Below, piece by piece: positions 1 through 6,507 of a DNA stretch of 11,940 nt. Below the pieces are notes generated by a model. The model worked only from the letters and a program-made list of their open reading frames with translations. It searched no databases and was not told the DNA's origin. The position numbers and the translations under genes are program-made. The DNA is from JALHSV01 sp964553535 (lineage in GTDB: Bacteria; Nitrospirota; Thermodesulfovibrionia; Thermodesulfovibrionales; SM23-35): positions 1 through 11,940 of the forward strand of contig CAZKLK010000047.1 in NCBI GenBank assembly GCA_964553535.1, read 5' to 3'. How positions within the stretch are numbered: the first letter of the stretch is position 1; the number at the start of each line of letters is the position of its first letter.

Positions 1-78
1 TTTCTTTTCTTTGCGCGACAAAAAAATGTCCTCCAAAAAGAGCTTGTTAAGTATATTTTCGGGATGATAAACAGATGA
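1..78 (+). CDS. C-terminal tail of an upstream gene (unidentified)
   Basis: Reading frame 1 is open from the window edge to a TGA at 76-78, giving 25 residues that end in LVKYIFGMINR. The stop overlaps the ATG of the following bioD in an ATGA junction, the same kind of junction seen between bioD and the ATPase gene, and this is the main reason to believe it is a real gene end. The residues are too few to name a family. Biotin genes (for example bioC, bioF or bioA) commonly precede bioD, so a biotin-synthesis gene is a reasonable guess, but the sequence does not show it. A second frame (2-67) is also open but has no coupling to bioD. Confidence 0.5.
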   Translation, partial: FLFFARQKNVLQKELVKYIFGMINR

Positions 79-791
79 AACACATGAGACGGGCAATATT
101 TGTAACTGCAACCGACACCAACATCGGCAAGACGGTGATAGCTTCATCCATTGTTCATGCAGTCAAATCAAGAGGCATCGGCTGCGGCGTGATGAAGCCT
201 GTTCAATGCGCGGGGAATGACGCTTTTGTTCTGAAGACCGTCAGCCAGACGGGATATCCGCTCGAAGTCATTAATCCTTTTTATTTCAATAGGCCGCTTT
301 CGCCGCATCTTGCCGCCATGCTCGAAGGCCGGCGGGTCTCTGTCAGGAAAATAGTGCAGTGTTTCGAATTGCTGCTTCAGGGGCATGAATTTCTTGTTGT
401 GGAAGGCGCAGGAGGTCTTTTAGTTCCGATAAGTGAAAAATATCTGATCGCCGACTTAATCAGGGAATTGAAGCTGGAAATAGTAATAGTGGCAAGAGCC
501 GGGCTCGGCACAATCAATCATACCCTGCTGACCGTAGAGGCCGCCAGAAATCGCGGCATCGGGATAATCGGGGTGGTGTTCAATCAAGCTTGCAAGAGTG
601 CGGTTACCATATGCGAGAAAAACAATCCGGTCATAATTCACAAACTTTGCGGAGCAAGAAATCTTGGCTTCGTTCCTTTCCGGCATTTTCGGCAGGAGAA
701 TGCGGATATGAAAGAATTGAGGCAAATAGCCGGGGAAATAGATATTGATTCGATTTTGGGATTCACCAGCCGGGCAAAGGGCAATCCATGA
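75..791 (+). CDS. bioD: ATP-dependent dethiobiotin synthetase BioD
   Basis: BioD closes the ureido ring of dethiobiotin from 7,8-diaminopelargonate, CO2 and ATP, the step before biotin synthase, in the cytoplasm. The 238-residue length suits the family. Visible motifs are the P-loop variant ATDTNIGKT (residues 12-20, usually GTDTxVGKT), MKPVQCAG (40-47) with the lysine expected to bind substrate and phosphate, VEGAGGLLVPI (109-119), and a late GVVFN segment typical of the nucleotide-binding part. The start at 75 overlaps the upstream stop (ATGA); an in-frame ATG at 84 is an alternative, and no strong Shine-Dalgarno site precedes either, so translation is probably coupled to the upstream gene. 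The stop overlaps the ATPase start by 4 bases. Cys45 in place of the usual Thr after KPVQ is a small deviation. The family assignment is secure. Confidence 0.95.
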   Translation: MKHMRRAIFVTATDTNIGKTVIASSIVHAVKSRGIGCGVMKPVQCAGNDAFVLKTVSQTGYPLEVINPFYFNRPLSPHLAAMLEGRRVSVRKIVQCFELLLQGHEFLVVEGAGGLLVPISEKYLIADLIRELKLEIVIVARAGLGTINHTLLTVEAARNRGIGIIGVVFNQACKSAVTICEKNNPVIIHKLCGARNLGFVPFRHFRQENADMKELRQIAGEIDIDSILGFTSRAKGNP

Positions 792-3517
792 ATTTCCATG
801 TGACGCACGAACAGCAGCTCCTTCAGGCATTGAATACTTCACTTCAGGGCCTGACCTCTGCGGAATCGGCGGAACGCCTCAGGAAATATGGTCCGAATGA
901 GCTCACAGAAAAGAAAAAGCGCCATCCTCTGCACACGTTCCTTGACCAGTTCAAGGACTTCTTGATAATTGTTCTGATCGGCGCTGCTATAATTGCCGGC
1001 ACTGTTGGGAAACCTATAGATGCAGCGGCAATCCTTGCCATAGTTATACTCAATGCCGTTATCGGGTTTATTCAGGAATACAGGGCGGAGAAGGCGATGG
1101 CTGCCCTGAAAAAAATGGCTGCGCCAACGGCCCTTGTTTTAAGGGATGGTCAGCCTAAGAATATGCCCGCCGCTGAAATTGTTCCGGGAGATATTGTGCT
1201 GCTTGAGGCGGGGCAGATAGTACCGGCAGATATGAGGCTCATGGAATCAGCAAACCTTATGGCCGAAGAGGCGGCTTTGACAGGGGAGTCGATGCCGGTC
1301 GAGAAGCACATAAGACAGCTCCATGATGAACATCTGCCTATTGGCGATAGAAAAAACATGGCATATCAGGGAACCATTGTGACATACGGGAGGGGAAGGG
1401 GCATTGTTACAGCCACGGGCATGGAGACAGAGATGGGAAGGATCGCAACAATGCTCCAGGAGGGAAAGGAGGTCAAAACGCCCCTTCAGAGAAGACTTGC
1501 GGTATTTGGTCGTAAACTTGCCGTGGCCATTCTGGTAATATGCGCCATAATATTCGTAGCAGGGCTGATGAGGGGAGAAGATGCATTTCTTATGCTTTTA
1601 ACATCCATAAGCCTTGCGGTAGCCGCGATACCTGAGGCATTACCGGCAGTTATTACGATAACCCTTGCCATCGGAGCAAAAAAGATGGTCAAGCTGAACG
1701 CCCTCATTAGAAGGCTTCCTGCTGTTGAGACCCTCGGCTCTGTGACTTATATATGCTCTGATAAGACGGGGACGCTGACACTGAATAAGATGGCGGTGGA
1801 AGAAATCTATGTGGATGGGAAAGTAATCAGGATGCAGGATGCAAGATGCAGGATACCGGATGAACAAAATCGTGCGTCAGGCGACATGCATCGTGAATCC
1901 TTGTCCCTTACTCCTTACCCTTTGCTTATGACTGCCTTATCCCTCAGCAATGATGCAACTGTTGATAAAGACGGCAAGGTCATCGGTGATCCCACAGAGA
2001 CAGCTCTTTTTATTGCAGCACAAGATGCCGGGTTTAATAAAGACGAACTTGTGGTACATTTTCCAAGAGTCACTGAAATACCTTTCGATTCAGAGAGGAA
2101 ATGCATGACCACTTTTCACAGGGTACTGGGTACAAGACACGGGATACAGCTTAAAGAAAATCATGTATCGGGAATCCTGCATCCTGCATCTTTCATTTCT
2201 TTCACAAAGGGCGCAATAGACATCCTTATTGATAAGTCTGCAAACATTTTAACTTCTGAAGGTCTAAAGCCCATCAATATCAGGGAGATTATGAGTGCAA
2301 ATGATAAAATTGCTGCTGATGGACTCAGAGTTCTCGGCATTGCCATGAGAATATGGGATAGACTTCCGGATGATATATTACCCCAAAATACGGAAACAGG
2401 ACTTACGCTATTGGGTCTTGTCGGCATGATGGATCCCCCGAGGGAAGAAGCAAAAGAGGCAGTGACATTATGTAAGACCGCGGGAATAAAGCCGGTAATG
2501 ATTACCGGCGATCATCCCATCACTGCAAGGGCAATAGCCAAAAGGCTCGGTATCATTGAGGATGATTCAAAAACGATAATAACGGGACGAGAGCTTGAGA
2601 AGCTTCCGCTGGAAGAATTTGAAGAAAAGGTTGAAAAGATAAAGGTCTATGCAAGAGTAGCCCCGGAGCAAAAATTGAAAATAGTTACCGCCCTTCAGGA
2701 TAAAGGACAATTTATTGCCATGACAGGTGACGGTGTGAATGATGCGCCGGCATTAAAGAGGTCAAATATAGGCATAGCAATGGGCATTACAGGAACAGAT
2801 GTTTCCAAGGAGGCATCATCCATGATACTCCTTGATGACAACTTTGCAACCATTGTCAGAGCAATAAGGGAGGGAAGGAGAATTTATGACAATATACTGA
2901 AATTCATCAAGTATTCCATGACATCCAATGCAGGAACGGTATGGGCCGTATTCCTTGCCCCGTTTTTCGGCCTTCCCCTTCCGCTCTTGCCGATTCAGAT
3001 ATTGTGGATGAATCTCCTTACAGACAGCCTGCCGGGTCTTGCCCTTACAGCAGAACCTGCTGAAAGGGGTGTTATGAATAGACCGCCGAGAAATCCCGAT
3101 GAAGGAGTGTTTTCCCAGGGCAGGGGCTTTTTTATAATAAAGTTCGGGCTCATCATCGGCATATCAGCCATTCTATTTCAGGCGTTCGCCGTTAAGGAAG
3201 GAATGCCCTGGCAGACAATGGTATTTACCGCCCTTGTGATAGGAAGGATGGCTGTTGTCATGAGCGTCCGTTCTGAAAAAGACTCCATTTTCAGGATAGG
3301 TTTTTTCGGCAACAGCCCTTTGTGCGGCGCTATTGCTTTAACTGTAGCGCTTCAAATGGCCGTAGTGTATATACCTTTCCTTAATCCTATATTCAACACA
3401 CAGCCTCTGGCACCAAACGAGCTGCTGCTTACTTTCGCCCTTTCAACTGTGGTATTATTTGCGGTAGAGATAGAAAAGTTATGGAAAAGGAAGACGTGGC
3501 ATCCTTCGAAGAGGTAA
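788..3517 (+). CDS. P2-type cation-transporting ATPase (calcium-pump-like)
   Basis: A 909-residue membrane pump that couples ATP hydrolysis to cation export through an aspartyl-phosphate. In order: cation-ATPase N-terminal domain (about 3-75, with LRKYGPNEL), M1-M2, actuator domain with TGES (165-168), M3-M4 with PEALP (282-286), phosphorylation site SDKTGTLT (Asp325), nucleotide-binding domain with FTKGA (Lys474), TGD (573-575), TGDGVND (646-652), then M5-M10. M6 reads NLLTDSLPGLAL, keeping the Asn742 and Asp746 expected for calcium site II, while M5 reads SNAGTV, with Thr717 where SERCA has Glu771; this resembles one-site pumps such as PMCA. The ion is inferred, and manganese or other cations are possible. 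The start overlaps bioD by ATGA, and the N-terminus matches the family. Two in-frame insertions built from heptamer repeats (about residues 348-379 and 445-468) lengthen the nucleotide-binding domain. Confidence 0.93.
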   Translation: MNFHVTHEQQLLQALNTSLQGLTSAESAERLRKYGPNELTEKKKRHPLHTFLDQFKDFLIIVLIGAAIIAGTVGKPIDAAAILAIVILNAVIGFIQEYRAEKAMAALKKMAAPTALVLRDGQPKNMPAAEIVPGDIVLLEAGQIVPADMRLMESANLMAEEAALTGESMPVEKHIRQLHDEHLPIGDRKNMAYQGTIVTYGRGRGIVTATGMETEMGRIATMLQEGKEVKTPLQRRLAVFGRKLAVAILVICAIIFVAGLMRGEDAFLMLLTSISLAVAAIPEALPAVITITLAIGAKKMVKLNALIRRLPAVETLGSVTYICSDKTGTLTLNKMAVEEIYVDGKVIRMQDARCRIPDEQNRASGDMHRESLSLTPYPLLMTALSLSNDATVDKDGKVIGDPTETALFIAAQDAGFNKDELVVHFPRVTEIPFDSERKCMTTFHRVLGTRHGIQLKENHVSGILHPASFISFTKGAIDILIDKSANILTSEGLKPINIREIMSANDKIAADGLRVLGIAMRIWDRLPDDILPQNTETGLTLLGLVGMMDPPREEAKEAVTLCKTAGIKPVMITGDHPITARAIAKRLGIIEDDSKTIITGRELEKLPLEEFEEKVEKIKVYARVAPEQKLKIVTALQDKGQFIAMTGDGVNDAPALKRSNIGIAMGITGTDVSKEASSMILLDDNFATIVRAIREGRRIYDNILKFIKYSMTSNAGTVWAVFLAPFFGLPLPLLPIQILWMNLLTDSLPGLALTAEPAERGVMNRPPRNPDEGVFSQGRGFFIIKFGLIIGISAILFQAFAVKEGMPWQTMVFTALVIGRMAVVMSVRSEKDSIFRIGFFGNSPLCGAIALTVALQMAVVYIPFLNPIFNTQPLAPNELLLTFALSTVVLFAVEIEKLWKRKTWHPSKR
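1830..1864 (+). repeat. Degenerate heptanucleotide tandem repeat inside the ATPase gene (array 1)
   Basis: Five successive 7-base units can be read: GGATGCA, GGATGCA, AGATGCA, GGATACC, GGATGAA. It lies in frame in the ATPase gene, encoding about residues 348-359 just after the phosphorylation domain, where related pumps usually have a short loop. The core matches the reverse complement of the array at 2164-2191. Confidence 0.8.
1904..1924 (+). repeat. Second heptamer array of ATPase insertion 1
   Basis: Three 7-base units in phase: TCCCTTA, CTCCTTA, CCCTTTG. It closes the first insertion, 40 bases after the GGATGCA array, and encodes the SLTPYP portion ahead of the conserved helix that resumes at LLMTALSLSNDA. 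The third unit may already belong to the ancestral coding sequence. Confidence 0.5.
2121..2148 (+). repeat. Heptamer array, left half of ATPase insertion 2
   Basis: Four 7-base units in phase: GGGTACT, GGGTACA, AGACACG, GGATACA. It is in frame and encodes about residues 445-454, directly after the conserved FDSERKCMTTFH segment of the nucleotide-binding domain. Its end GATACA (2143-2148) pairs with TGTATC (2164-2169). Confidence 0.7.
2164..2191 (+). repeat. Heptamer array, right half of ATPase insertion 2 (inverted)
   Basis: Four 7-base units in phase: TGTATCG, GGAATCC, TGCATCC, TGCATCT. Read on the minus strand this is AGATGCA GGATGCA GGATTCC, matching most positions of the array at 1830-1864. 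It encodes about residues 460-468, immediately before the conserved ISFTKGA segment, so both flanks of the insertion are conserved protein. Confidence 0.75.
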
Positions 3518-3563
3518 GGAGGAATAGTTGATATTGACAATTTTAAAAGGAGGAAAATTATGA
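3516..3563 (+). promoter_or_regulatory. Double Shine-Dalgarno and possible 11-codon leader before purE
   Basis: Two strong ribosome sites occur in the short ATPase-purE gap: AAGGAGG at 3516-3522, right after the ATPase stop, and AAGGAGG at 3547-3553, six bases before the purE ATG. The first is followed by TTG at 3528, opening a frame of 11 codons (LILTILKGGKL) whose TGA at 3561-3563 overlaps the purE ATG. The second site clearly serves purE. The leader peptide is only a possibility. Confidence 0.35.
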
Positions 3564-4057
3564 AAAAATCGATCGTGGGCATTTTGATGGGCAGCGACAG
3601 CGATCTTGCCGTCATGGAGAAAGCCGCCGAAGTTCTTAAGGAGATGAACGTTCCTTATGAAATGGATATAAGCTCCGCTCACAGACTGCCGGAAAAAACG
3701 GCAGAGTATGCAAAGACTGCCAGGAAGCGGGGCATTGAAGTCATCATTGCAGCAGCCGGCATGGCGGCTCACCTTGCCGGAGTCGTCGCCGCAAATACAA
3801 CGCTTCCCGTGATAGGAGTGCCCATTAAATCAGGGGCGCTGAATGGCGTTGATTCCTTGTACTCCACGGTTCAGATGCCTCCCGGGATTCCTGTGGCAAC
3901 GGTTGCGATAGACGGTGCAAAGAATGCCGCATACCTTGCCTGTTCAATTCTTTCGATAAAACATCCTGATGTTGCGGACAGATTGGAATCTTTCAGAGCA
4001 AATACAAAAAAGGCATTGATGGAAAAATCAGAACAACTGAAACGAAAGGAGGGATAA
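3560..4057 (+). CDS. purE: N5-carboxyaminoimidazole ribonucleotide mutase PurE (class I-like)
   Basis: PurE makes 4-carboxy-5-aminoimidazole ribonucleotide in de novo purine synthesis; class I enzymes rearrange N5-CAIR supplied by PurK, class II enzymes carboxylate AIR directly with CO2. The 165-residue protein starts with GILMGSDSD (7-15), carries SAHR (39-42) with the catalytic histidine, and continues with VIGVPIKSGALNGVDSLYS and VQMPPGIPVATVAI, all class I hallmarks. The usual AGGAAHLPG is AAGMAAHLAG (65-74) here. A perfect AAGGAGG lies six bases before the ATG. No purK is visible in the window, so the class assignment rests on motifs alone. The stop is one base from the next gene, indicating co-translation. 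Confidence 0.95.
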   Translation: MKKSIVGILMGSDSDLAVMEKAAEVLKEMNVPYEMDISSAHRLPEKTAEYAKTARKRGIEVIIAAAGMAAHLAGVVAANTTLPVIGVPIKSGALNGVDSLYSTVQMPPGIPVATVAIDGAKNAAYLACSILSIKHPDVADRLESFRANTKKALMEKSEQLKRKEG

Positions 4058-4058
4058 A

Positions 4059-4313
4059 ATGAACTGCCCGCGGTGCGACTCGGAACTTGTTGAAATAACA
4101 AAGCACGGCGTTGTTCTTGATAATTGCACATCATGCGGTGGCATCTGGCTTGATAAAGGGGAGCTCGGCAAGATTATAAATCAGATCAAACAGGCTGAGG
4201 CTTCACTTGATGAAGAGCTTAAACCGCTCTGGAAGGAAAAGAAAGAGTATTACGACAAATATAAGTATAAAAAGAAGTCCACATGGGGGAAATTATCTGA
4301 TATCTTTGATTGA
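4059..4313 (+). CDS. Small zinc-ribbon protein (zf-TFIIB type)
   Basis: An 84-residue protein with a treble-clef zinc ribbon at the N-terminus: CPRC (residues 3-6) and CTSC (23-26) supply four cysteine ligands, followed by GGIWLDKGEL, the signature of the zf-TFIIB family of small bacterial proteins. The rest is a charged, lysine- and glutamate-rich tail (about 40-84) likely to be helical. Its function is unknown; the family is often found next to housekeeping genes and no reaction is established. The Shine-Dalgarno AAAGGAGGG (4046-4053) overlaps the end of purE, and the gap from the purE stop is one base. The family call is firm, the role is not. Confidence 0.85.
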   Translation: MNCPRCDSELVEITKHGVVLDNCTSCGGIWLDKGELGKIINQIKQAEASLDEELKPLWKEKKEYYDKYKYKKKSTWGKLSDIFD

Positions 4314-4319
4314 TGTCTC

Positions 4320-4577
4320 ATGGTATTTTTTATGTGCGAGACTATACGACAGGTCAAAAGACTTATTGTCGCGGTAACGGGGCTGACTGTTCTTGCTGTC
4401 GGGCTTGCGATGATAATCCTGCCCGGCCCTGCTATAGTCGTGATTCCCATAGGCTTGGGTATTCTTGCCACCGAATTCGCGTGGGCAAGAAGGCTCCTGA
4501 AAAAAATGAGAAGCAAAATTCAAAAAAAGGGAAACGGCTGTAAAAACTCGCAAGACAGCGCGGTTGATGAGAAATAA
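4320..4577 (+). CDS. Small PGPGW-family putative membrane protein
   Basis: An 85-residue protein with two closely spaced hydrophobic segments, about residues 14-35 and 36-50, joined by LPGPAIVVIPIGLGIL, which resembles the proline/glycine turn of the PGPGW family of small putative transmembrane proteins. The second hydrophobic part leads into EFAWARRLLKKM and a basic, hydrophilic C-terminus that is probably cytoplasmic. The biochemical role of the family is unknown. No Shine-Dalgarno site stands before the ATG at 4320, nor before the alternative in-frame ATG at 4332; the gene lies six bases after the zinc-ribbon stop, so it may depend on translational coupling. Confidence 0.75.
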   Translation: MVFFMCETIRQVKRLIVAVTGLTVLAVGLAMIILPGPAIVVIPIGLGILATEFAWARRLLKKMRSKIQKKGNGCKNSQDSAVDEK

Positions 4578-4595
4578 TTCGCTGGAGGACGAATC

Positions 4596-5129
4596 ATGAT
4601 ACAACGGAATCCATACGGAAAATACCCGGAAATTGACGCGACTGCATATATTCATCCCACGGCAGTTCTTATCGGCGACATCGTGATAGGACGGAATGTC
4701 TTTGTCGGTCCGGGAGCGGTAATAAGGGCTGATGAACAGGGTAGCTCAGTAGCTATCAAAGATAACTGCAACATACAGGACGGAGTGATAATTCACGCCC
4801 TTGAAAACACTGCTGTAACAGTGGAGGCAAATACGTCTTTGGCTCACGGGTGCATTGTTCACGGTCCCTGCCGGATAGGAAACAACTGTTTTATCGGATT
4901 CGGCTCGGTTATTTTTAAAGCGGAGCTCGGTGAAGGAACAGCCGTGAAACACCTGTCAGTCGTGGAAGGAGTCAGCATCCCCCCGGCGAAATTGGTTGAA
5001 TCAATGAAACTGATCAAAGATGAAAGCGACATCGGCGGGTTGAAGAATGCGGGTGATGATATTAAGATATTCACAAAGAGGGTTGTGGAGGTCAACACGG
5101 AGCTGTCAAAGAAATACAGGGAAGAATGA
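4596..5129 (+). CDS. Gamma-class carbonic anhydrase (CamH-like hexapeptide-repeat protein)
   Basis: A 177-residue left-handed beta-helix protein of trimeric hexapeptide-repeat type, expected to interconvert CO2 and bicarbonate with a metal shared between subunits. The active-site set of archaeal Cam is recognisable: Arg44 and Asp46 in GAVIRAD, Gln61 and Asp62 in NIQDGVIIH, metal ligands His67, His84 and His89 in VIIHALE and SLAHGCIVHGP. The acidic loop that Cam carries between the first and second histidine is missing, which makes the protein resemble CamH. The C-terminal part is a helix-rich tail that could pack along the beta-helix. Shine-Dalgarno TGGAGG is at 4583-4588. It is the last gene of the plus-strand string. 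The related YrdA/PaaY-type proteins are an alternative, some of which act as thioesterases or have no known activity. Confidence 0.85.
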   Translation: MIQRNPYGKYPEIDATAYIHPTAVLIGDIVIGRNVFVGPGAVIRADEQGSSVAIKDNCNIQDGVIIHALENTAVTVEANTSLAHGCIVHGPCRIGNNCFIGFGSVIFKAELGEGTAVKHLSVVEGVSIPPAKLVESMKLIKDESDIGGLKNAGDDIKIFTKRVVEVNTELSKKYREE

Positions 5130-5133
5130 AGCC

Positions 5134-5170
5134 ATGTCCCCGGACGGGGACGGATGCTTTTCCGGGGCAT
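5134..5170. terminator. Hairpin region between convergent genes (candidate bidirectional terminator)
   Basis: Between the ends of the carbonic anhydrase gene and the convergent paaK, CCCCGGA (5138-5144) pairs with TCCGGGG (5161-5167), extended by ATG/CAT with one bulged T. An alternative, mutually exclusive 6-bp stem GTCCCC/GGGGAC (5136-5151) has a GGAC loop. There is no clean U-tract directly after the stem, though T-rich sequence follows to 5190, so intrinsic termination is plausible rather than shown. Confidence 0.5.
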
Positions 5171-5182
5171 TTACAATTTATA

Positions 5183-6481
5183 TCATAATTTTCTTTTGTC
5201 GATGACTCTGTTTGCCTTATCTCCTGCACTCTCAAGAGTCAGCTTCTCGACCGGCTTTACTTCAACTGATATCCCTATCTCCGATGTCAGCCTGGACTTT
5301 ATTTGCTCAATAAAATCTTTCTGCTTTCTCACCTGATCAAAGAAAATAGACTCGGACACTTCGACAAGAACCGTAAGGATGTCAACCGACGCCTTCCTCT
5401 CAATGATAATCTGATAATGGGGCTCCTTCCCCTCAATGTCAAAGAGCACCGATTCAATCTGAGAAGGAAAGACAGTGATCCCCCTGATCTTGATCATATC
5501 GTCAGTGCGTCCCAGAACCTTGCTCATTCTGACAAGCGTCCTCCCGCAGGGACAACGCTCGGCAATCAGATTCGTAAGATCCCTCGTTCTGAACCTTATG
5601 AGGGGAAACGCCTCTTTGGTCAGCGTCGTGATAATCAGCTCGCCTGTCTGTCCCTCAGGCAAAGGTTCGAGGGTCTCGGGATCGACAACCTCCACAAAAA
5701 AGTGATCTTCATTAATATGGAGTCCGTTGCGCTCCGCACACTCCCCTGCCACGCCCGGACCCATCACTTCGCTTAACCCGTAGTTATCCGTGGCAATTAT
5801 CTTGAGCTTTTCCTGCAATTCCCCGCGCATCGCCTCGGACCATGGCTCCGCCCCGAAAAGACCGTATTTGAGAGAAAGGGAGTTTACGTTGACGCCCATT
5901 TCCGCGATGGCATCGGCTATGGAAAGCGCGTAACTCGGCGTGCAGAGGATGGCGGTGGTCTTGAAATCCTGCATAATTTTAACCTGGCGCCTGATATTGC
6001 CGCCTGAAATCGGTATTACCGAAGCCCCGATGCGTTCGGCGCCGTAGTGCAGTCCCAAGGCGCCGCTGAAAAGCCCGTAATCGAAGGCAATCTGCACAAT
6101 ATCGTTTTGTGTGACTCCCCCGGCCGTCAGGATTCTCGCCGACAGATTCGACCAATTCTTTATATCATTCCGCGTATACCCGACGGCAGTCGGCATGCCG
6201 GTCGTTCCGGATGAAGACTGCACCCTCACAACCTCCCGCAGCGGCACGGCAAACATTCCGTAAGGATAGCTTATCCGCAGGTCGTCTTTCGAAGTAAACG
6301 GAAGCCTGCCGGCATCCTCGAGCGACCGGAAGGCGTCAGGATCAATGCGCAATTCATCAAACTTCTTCCGGTAGAACGGAACATTCATATAGACCCTCAG
6401 CACCGCCGCCTGAAGTCTTTCAAGCTGCAGCTGCTTCAAAACCGCCCTGTCAATGCATTCCTTCTCAGCTTCCCAGCACAT
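5183..6481 (-). CDS. paaK: Phenylacetate-CoA ligase (AMP-forming)
   Basis: An adenylate-forming ligase that converts phenylacetate or a related aryl or branched acid, CoA and ATP to the acyl-CoA, AMP and pyrophosphate. From the chosen start it has 432 residues, the usual PaaK length. Motifs: QSSSGTTGMPT (88-98, AMP/phosphate loop), DNYGLSE, a cysteine/histidine set (GEC, GLHINEDHF and CPCGR) conserved in the family, RFRTRDLT, then the C-terminal domain with GRTDDMIKIRG and a closing NRVIDKRKL. An upstream in-frame ATG at 6511 would add 10 residues and overlap livF, but the N-terminus MCWEAEKE and a GGAGGG site at 6487-6492 favour 6481. It is the last gene of the liv operon, 26 bases after livF, which suggests that the imported compound, or the acid made from it, is activated here. 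The exact substrate cannot be read from sequence. Confidence 0.93.
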   Translation of the reverse strand: MCWEAEKECIDRAVLKQLQLERLQAAVLRVYMNVPFYRKKFDELRIDPDAFRSLEDAGRLPFTSKDDLRISYPYGMFAVPLREVVRVQSSSGTTGMPTAVGYTRNDIKNWSNLSARILTAGGVTQNDIVQIAFDYGLFSGALGLHYGAERIGASVIPISGGNIRRQVKIMQDFKTTAILCTPSYALSIADAIAEMGVNVNSLSLKYGLFGAEPWSEAMRGELQEKLKIIATDNYGLSEVMGPGVAGECAERNGLHINEDHFFVEVVDPETLEPLPEGQTGELIITTLTKEAFPLIRFRTRDLTNLIAERCPCGRTLVRMSKVLGRTDDMIKIRGITVFPSQIESVLFDIEGKEPHYQIIIERKASVDILTVLVEVSESIFFDQVRKQKDFIEQIKSRLTSEIGISVEVKPVEKLTLESAGDKANRVIDKRKL

Positions 6482-6486
6482 AACGT

Positions 6487-6492
6487 CCCTCC
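6487..6492 (-). promoter_or_regulatory. Shine-Dalgarno site that decides the paaK start
   Basis: On the minus strand GGAGGG lies five bases before the ATG at 6481-6479. No comparable site precedes the longer start at 6511, which sits inside the end of livF. Confidence 0.75.
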
Positions 6493-6507
6493 GTGTATGC
6501 GTAAATA

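Noticed and set aside
1830..1864. Heptamer array as a frameshift making the ATPase a pseudogene
   Set aside because: The frame is open throughout, and all catalytic motifs before and after it are intact.
3534..3561. TTGACA before purE as a -35 promoter box
   Set aside because: The matching -10 region would coincide with the purE start codon and has no TATAAT-like sequence; the spacing fits continued operon transcription better.
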